This document shows, piece by piece, positions 14,704 through 18,717 of a DNA stretch of 18,717 nt. A model generated the notes under the pieces. That model searched no databases. It saw only the letters and a list, made by a program, of their open reading frames with translations, and was not told the DNA's origin. The number at the start of each line of letters is the position of its first letter. The first letter of the stretch is position 1. Made by a program: the position numbers and the translations under genes. Source of the stretch: RGIG5612 sp964528825 (GTDB lineage Bacteria > Bacillota > Clostridia > Lachnospirales > Lachnospiraceae); contig CAZGVB010000030.1 in the NCBI GenBank assembly GCA_964528825.1, forward strand, positions 1 through 18,717, read 5' to 3'.

Positions 14704-16143
14704 TTAATATGCTTTACCCCAAAATACCATATTCTTAGCAGGCCTGCCGCAGCATACACATACGTCAGATATATTTTCCTGCTCAAATGGTATGCATCTG
14801 GAGGTTGCCGTGGTATCCTCTTTGATCTTCATCTCGCATTCTGTCGACCCGCACCACATTGCCTTTACGAATCCCGGCTTGTTGGCGATGGTATCCTTGA
14901 ACTCATCATATGTTGTGGCAGTATAGATATGACTCTCAAGATGCTTCTTTGCTCTTTCATACATATCCTGCTGCATCTTTTCGAGAATCTTCGGAAGCTC
15001 CTGTCCTATCTGTGACAGCGAGACCTCGATCTTTTCTCTTGTATCTCTTCTTACGACAATAGCCTTGCCTGCCTCCAGATCCTTCGGCCCGATCTCCACA
15101 CGTACGGGTATGCCTCTGATCTCCTGATCGGCAAACTTCCATCCCGGGCTCTTTTCCGAATCATCCAGCTTGACGGAAATACCTGCTTTACTTATCTGCT
15201 CCATGAGCTGCTTTGCACCGTCCAGCACGCCTTCCTTGTGCTGTGCGATAGGAATAACCATAACCTGTGTCGGTGCGATCCTCGGAGGAAGTACCAGTCC
15301 CGAGTCATCGCCATGTACCATGATGATAGCTCCGATGATCCTGGTAGAAAGTCCCCATGATGTCTGATGAACGTATTTAAGCTGATTGTCCTTGTCAGAG
15401 AATTGTATGTCAAATGCTCTGGCAAAGCCGTCGCCGAAATTGTGGCTTGTGCCTGATTGAAGCGCCTTGCCGTCATGCATAAGTGCCTCTATAGTATATG
15501 TAGCCTCCGCGCCCGCAAACTTTTCCTTATCTGTCTTTCTTCCCTTTATGAGAGGTATGGCGAGATAAGACTCGACAAAGTCGGCATACAGGTTGAGCAT
15601 CTGCAAGGTCCTCTCCTGTGCCTCCTCGGCAGTCGCATGAGCTGTATGTCCCTCCTGCCACAAGAATTCGGATGAACGCAGGAAAGGTCTTGTCGTCTTT
15701 TCCCAACGCACTACAGAGCACCATTGATTGTATACCTTCGGAAGATCTCTGTAGGAATGAACGATATCCGAATAAAGCTCACAGAAGAGCGTCTCTGACG
15801 TAGGGCGTACACAAAGTTTCTCATCCAGCTTTTCCAGACCACCCTGCGTTACCCATGCCACCTCAGGAGCAAAGCCTTCTACATGATCCTTTTCCTTGTT
15901 GAGCAGGCTCTCGGGGATAAAGAGAGGCATATATACATTTTCCACACCTGTCTTTTTAAACATCGCATCGAGGTTCTTCTGGATATTCTCCCAGATCGCG
16001 TATCCGGCAGGCAATATCATCATACAGCCCTTGACCGTGGAATATCTCATGAGCTCGGCCTTCTTTACTACATCAGTATACCATTTTGCGAAATCCTCAC
16101 TCATCGGAGTGATATCTTCGACTAATTTCTTATCCTTTGCCAT
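14704..16143 (-). CDS. proS: Prolyl-tRNA synthetase, ThrRS-like (archaeal/eukaryotic-type)
   Basis: A 479-residue class II synthetase charging tRNA-Pro. It lacks the editing insertion of the E. coli-type enzyme and matches the shorter type with a C-terminal zinc-like domain. Motif 2 is seen in RWEKTTRPFLRSSEFLWQEGHTAH and motif 3 in WGLSTRIIGAIIMVHGDDSGLVLPP. The anticodon-binding domain begins at APTQVMVIPI. The end carries WCGSTEC and CVCCGRPA, four or five cysteines suited to zinc, then the typical C-terminal Tyr (WGKAY). GAGGGA precedes the ATG, 11 bp after the metK stop. It sits in the series murA-metK-proS-cca. Without an editing domain, mischarged Ala-tRNA-Pro would need a trans-editing factor, which is not in this window. 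Confidence 0.96.
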   Translation of the reverse strand: MAKDKKLVEDITPMSEDFAKWYTDVVKKAELMRYSTVKGCMMILPAGYAIWENIQKNLDAMFKKTGVENVYMPLFIPESLLNKEKDHVEGFAPEVAWVTQGGLEKLDEKLCVRPTSETLFCELYSDIVHSYRDLPKVYNQWCSVVRWEKTTRPFLRSSEFLWQEGHTAHATAEEAQERTLQMLNLYADFVESYLAIPLIKGRKTDKEKFAGAEATYTIEALMHDGKALQSGTSHNFGDGFARAFDIQFSDKDNQLKYVHQTSWGLSTRIIGAIIMVHGDDSGLVLPPRIAPTQVMVIPIAQHKEGVLDGAKQLMEQISKAGISVKLDDSEKSPGWKFADQEIRGIPVRVEIGPKDLEAGKAIVVRRDTREKIEVSLSQIGQELPKILEKMQQDMYERAKKHLESHIYTATTYDEFKDTIANKPGFVKAMWCGSTECEMKIKEDTTATSRCIPFEQENISDVCVCCGRPAKNMVFWGKAY

Positions 16144-16154
16144 AATTCCCTCTG

Positions 16155-17312
16155 TTATAGATATTTTGCAAGCACATCAGCCTTGTCAGTCTTTTCCCAA
16201 GGCAGATCCAGATCGTTTCTTCCGAAATGTCCGTAATTTGATGTCTGAGCAAATATAGGTCTGTTAAGGTCCAGCATCTTGATGATACCGGCCGGTCTCA
16301 GATTAAAATTCTCTCTTATCGCCTTTTCGATCGTCTCATCAGACACCTTACCCGTGCCGAATGTATCTATCGAAATAGATATAGGCTCGGCGACTCCTAT
16401 CGCATATGAGAGCTGTATCTCACATTTGTCCGCAAGATGTGCCGCTACGATATTTTTTGCGACATATCTTGCAGCATAAGCCGCGCTGCGGTCTACCTTG
16501 GTGCAATCCTTGCCTGAGAATGCTCCGCCGCCGTGTCTGCCCATGCCTCCGTAGGTGTCCACGATGATCTTTCTTCCTGTGACACCCGCGTCGCCGTTCG
16601 GTCCGCCGATGATAAATTGTCCCGTGGGATTTACAAAATATTTTGTCTTTTCCGATACGAGATCTGCAGGCAATACCTGATCGAAAAGATATTTTTTAAG
16701 GTCAGCCTTTATCTTATCCTGCGTGACATCGGCATTGTGCTGAGTCGATAATACTACCGTATCTATAAAGCACGGACGCCCGTTCTCATCATATTCTACC
16801 GTGACCTGTGACTTGCCGTCAGGCCTCAAATATCCAAGCGTGCCGTCCTTGCGAAGCTCTGCTAACTTCTTTGTGAGCTTATGTGCCAAATATATCGGTG
16901 CGGGCATATAATCCTCAGTCTCATTCGTGGCATATCCGAACATCATGCCCTGATCGCCTGCTCCTATATGATCATCATCCAATGCTCTGTCGACACCCAT
17001 TGCGATATCGGGTGACTGTTTCTTGACTCTCAGCTCTATCTCACACGTATCCGCATCGAAGCCGATCGACTCATCTGTATATCCTATCTTCCTGATAACG
17101 TCTCTTGCAATGCCTTCATAATCTACATGTGCCGTTGTCGATACCTCACCCGTGATAAGGACGAAATTGGTAGTAACGCAGACCTCACATGCTACTCTGC
17201 CATGGGGATCCTCGCTAAGTACGGCATCGAGAATACTGTCAGCTATCTGATCGCATATTTTGTCAGGATGCCCTTCTGTTACTGATTCGGATGTAAAAAT
17301 TCTCTTTCCCAT
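16155..17312 (-). CDS. metK: S-adenosylmethionine synthetase
   Basis: A 385-residue methionine adenosyltransferase making S-adenosylmethionine from methionine and ATP. It begins MGKRIFTSESVTEGHPDK, with the GHPDK ATP-site motif. GAGDQGMMFGYA is the family hexapeptide region, and GGGAFSGKDCTKVDRSAAY is the glycine-rich P-loop-like motif. The end, FAQTSNYGHFGRNDLDLPWE, is typical. Length is normal and no key residue is missing. The ATG lies 4 bp after the murA stop with only a poor ribosome site, so translation is likely coupled to murA. I see no SAM riboswitch in front of it, so expression should follow the murA transcript. Confidence 0.98.
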   Translation of the reverse strand: MGKRIFTSESVTEGHPDKICDQIADSILDAVLSEDPHGRVACEVCVTTNFVLITGEVSTTAHVDYEGIARDVIRKIGYTDESIGFDADTCEIELRVKKQSPDIAMGVDRALDDDHIGAGDQGMMFGYATNETEDYMPAPIYLAHKLTKKLAELRKDGTLGYLRPDGKSQVTVEYDENGRPCFIDTVVLSTQHNADVTQDKIKADLKKYLFDQVLPADLVSEKTKYFVNPTGQFIIGGPNGDAGVTGRKIIVDTYGGMGRHGGGAFSGKDCTKVDRSAAYAARYVAKNIVAAHLADKCEIQLSYAIGVAEPISISIDTFGTGKVSDETIEKAIRENFNLRPAGIIKMLDLNRPIFAQTSNYGHFGRNDLDLPWEKTDKADVLAKYL

Positions 17313-17316
17313 AATA

Positions 17317-18603
17317 TTAACCGACTTTTTCGGTATCTCTGCCTTCCTTTATCTCTGTTTTTATTATATCCGCGCCCAGCATTCTCAGCTTGCCGGAAAA
17401 GTTTTCATATCCGCGTTTTATAAAATGAACGCCTGTCACCTCGGATTCACCATCGGCTGCAAGTGCCGCAAGCACAAGAGCAGCGCCTGCTCTGAGGTCA
17501 GGAGCATCAAGCTTTGCACCTGTCAATTGCGGTACACCTGTTATAATGGCCGTATTGGCCTCCACCTTCGCATGAGCGCCCATGCGACCGAGCTCCGCAA
17601 GATATTTGAACCTGCTCTCAAATATATTCTCAGTGATGGTGCTGACACCGTCGGCCAGGGAAAGTGCCACTCCCATTTGCGGCTGCATATCTGTGGGAAA
17701 GCCGGGATACGGCATCGTCTTGACTCTGGTCGCTTTAAGCCTGCCGCGTGCCGTCACTCTCACCGAATCGTCATATTCCTCTACTGTGCAGCCTATATCC
17801 TTGAGCTTGGAAGTGATCGATTCCAGATGCCTCGGTATGACATTTCTTACGGTAATATCACCGCCTGTCACTGCCGCGGCAAACATAAACGTACCTGCTT
17901 CTATCTGATCCGGGATGACTGCATATTCGGTGCCATGGAGTGAGCTTACTCCCTTTATCCTTATAACATCCGTGCCCGCTCCTCTGATATTGGCGCCCAT
18001 GCTGTTGAGCATATTGGCAAGATCTACTACATGGGGCTCTTTTGCGGGATTTTCGATCACCGTATATCCCTGTGCTCTGACAGCTGCCAGCATGACATTT
18101 ATGGTAGCTCCTACGCTCACAACATCGAAATATATATGATTGCCGATCAGGCAATCGGCATAGGCCTTTATCTTTCCTGATGAGATGCTCACCTCAGCGC
18201 CCAAGGCCTCAAAGCCCTTGATATGCTGATCTATAGGTCTTGCACCGATGACACAGCCGCCGGGCATGGCCACCTCAGCCTTTTTAAATCTTCCTATAAG
18301 GCTTCCGAGCAGATAATATGACGCTCTTATCTTTCTGATATATTCATCATCGATGGTATATGTATTTACAGCGGCGCTCGTGATCTTTACCTTATGTCTG
18401 CTTATACGCTGAACCTTGGCTCCTATATATGAGACAGCATCCAGCATGACATTTATATCACTTACATCCGGAAGGTTATCTATGATGACCGGCTCGTTTG
18501 TTAATATCGCCGCCGGTATAAGGGCAAGCGCAGCATTTTTCGCGCCATATATATCGACATCTCCCGTAAGAGGATTGCCTCCCCGGATTATATATTTTTC
18601 CAT
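17317..18603 (-). CDS. murA: UDP-N-acetylglucosamine 1-carboxyvinyltransferase
   Basis: A 428-residue EPSP-synthase-fold enzyme that moves enolpyruvate from PEP to UDP-GlcNAc, the first committed step of peptidoglycan synthesis. It begins MEKYIIRGGNPLTGDV. Lys22 in GAKNAAL and Cys117 in PGGCVIGARP match the E. coli K22 and C115, so the fosfomycin-reactive cysteine is present. PGFPTDMQPQ carries the catalytic Asp. The start at 18603 has AAAGGG 6 nt upstream. A frame extension to 18702 adds 33 basic residues foreign to the family and crosses a hairpin, so I left it out. It is the first recognisable gene of the tight minus-strand series here. Firmicutes often have two MurA copies, and which one this is cannot be told. 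Confidence 0.96.
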   Translation of the reverse strand: MEKYIIRGGNPLTGDVDIYGAKNAALALIPAAILTNEPVIIDNLPDVSDINVMLDAVSYIGAKVQRISRHKVKITSAAVNTYTIDDEYIRKIRASYYLLGSLIGRFKKAEVAMPGGCVIGARPIDQHIKGFEALGAEVSISSGKIKAYADCLIGNHIYFDVVSVGATINVMLAAVRAQGYTVIENPAKEPHVVDLANMLNSMGANIRGAGTDVIRIKGVSSLHGTEYAVIPDQIEAGTFMFAAAVTGGDITVRNVIPRHLESITSKLKDIGCTVEEYDDSVRVTARGRLKATRVKTMPYPGFPTDMQPQMGVALSLADGVSTITENIFESRFKYLAELGRMGAHAKVEANTAIITGVPQLTGAKLDAPDLRAGAALVLAALAADGESEVTGVHFIKRGYENFSGKLRMLGADIIKTEIKEGRDTEKVG

Positions 18604-18629
18604 CCCAAACCCTTTGATACTTGACGTCA

Positions 18630-18694
18630 CCGCATTTATGCGGCATTGCCGTTTATTTTTAAAAAAGTATATCCGCTCATATCGGACATGTACT
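18630..18694. repeat. Two dyad elements in the murA leader
   Basis: CCGCA-TTTA-TGCGG (18630-18643) is a perfect 5-bp stem just upstream of the murA ribosome site. Further out, AGTATATCCG (18666-18675) and CGGACATGTACT (18683-18694) form an imperfect inverted repeat, with two extra bases in one arm. The outer one overlaps a TATACT hexamer (18666-18671, minus strand) that could be a -10, but no good -35 is visible. Confidence 0.4.
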
Positions 18695-18717
18695 TGAATC
18701 ATCAGATTTCATTTGTG

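Noticed and set aside
17313..17420. SAM riboswitch ahead of metK
   Set aside because: metK starts 4 bp after murA, and the upstream sequence is coding for the MurA C-terminus without a riboswitch core.
16..18700. Mobile element, phage or toxin-antitoxin system
   Set aside because: No transposase, integrase, attachment-type repeats or short toxin-like gene pairs were found on either strand.
18604..18702. N-terminal extension of murA to 18702
   Set aside because: MurA proteins start at MEKYIIRGG. The extra stretch is basic, crosses dyad elements, and the ATG at 18603 has AAAGGG in front.

Overview
The window reads as chromosomal housekeeping DNA from an anaerobic, low-to-mid GC member of the Clostridia, most likely a Lachnospiraceae-type organism. 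This is inferred from protein flavour, AUA-rich codon use, AGGAGG-type ribosome sites, a T-box tRNA riboswitch and the mreB-recD2-comF order. There are fourteen recognisable intact protein genes on the minus strand (one near-certain acetyltransferase among them), one edge-truncated minus-strand gene, and two plus-strand genes. I see no rRNA, tRNA, CRISPR array, transposase or phage gene.

Left block (1-4818): the start of a malic enzyme gene that runs off the left edge, then comF, recD2 and an mreB/mbl-type gene, all on the minus strand. A long hairpin lies between mreB and recD2. A clear sigma-A type promoter precedes mreB. Back to back with it is a second good promoter for a two-gene plus-strand unit (4882-6723): a membrane-anchored TPM-like protein, whose start codon sits almost on the predicted transcription start, and an overlapping PAP2 phosphatase with an unusual Cys3-His tail.

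Centre (6724-10505): a tryptophan unit. Reading in the direction of transcription it holds a promoter, a T-box riboswitch with a UGG (Trp) specifier and a UGGC bulge suited to a tRNA ending GCCA, an intrinsic terminator, a 41-codon open stretch resembling the C-terminus of TrpD (anthranilate phosphoribosyltransferase), then trpS, a 199-bp spacer, and the overlapping trpB-trpA pair. No trpE, trpG, intact trpD, trpC or trpF is present. TrpB keeps its catalytic residues. TrpA differs from the E. coli enzyme at several active-site positions (D60 to E, T183 to A, G184 to E, G213 to E). My reading, which is inference, is a decayed tryptophan operon reduced to charging tRNA-Trp (TrpS) and making Trp from indole plus serine (TrpB), with TrpA possibly kept as a partner rather than as an indole-glycerol-phosphate lyase.

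Right block (10631-18717): a tightly packed minus-strand series murA - metK - proS - cca - phosphoglucomutase - dtd, with 2-11 bp gaps or 4-bp overlaps. A GNAT acetyltransferase follows after a 118-bp spacer carrying a 15-bp tandem repeat. These genes serve peptidoglycan precursor synthesis, methyl donor supply, tRNA charging, tRNA 3'-end maturation, sugar phosphate interconversion and removal of D-amino acids from tRNA.
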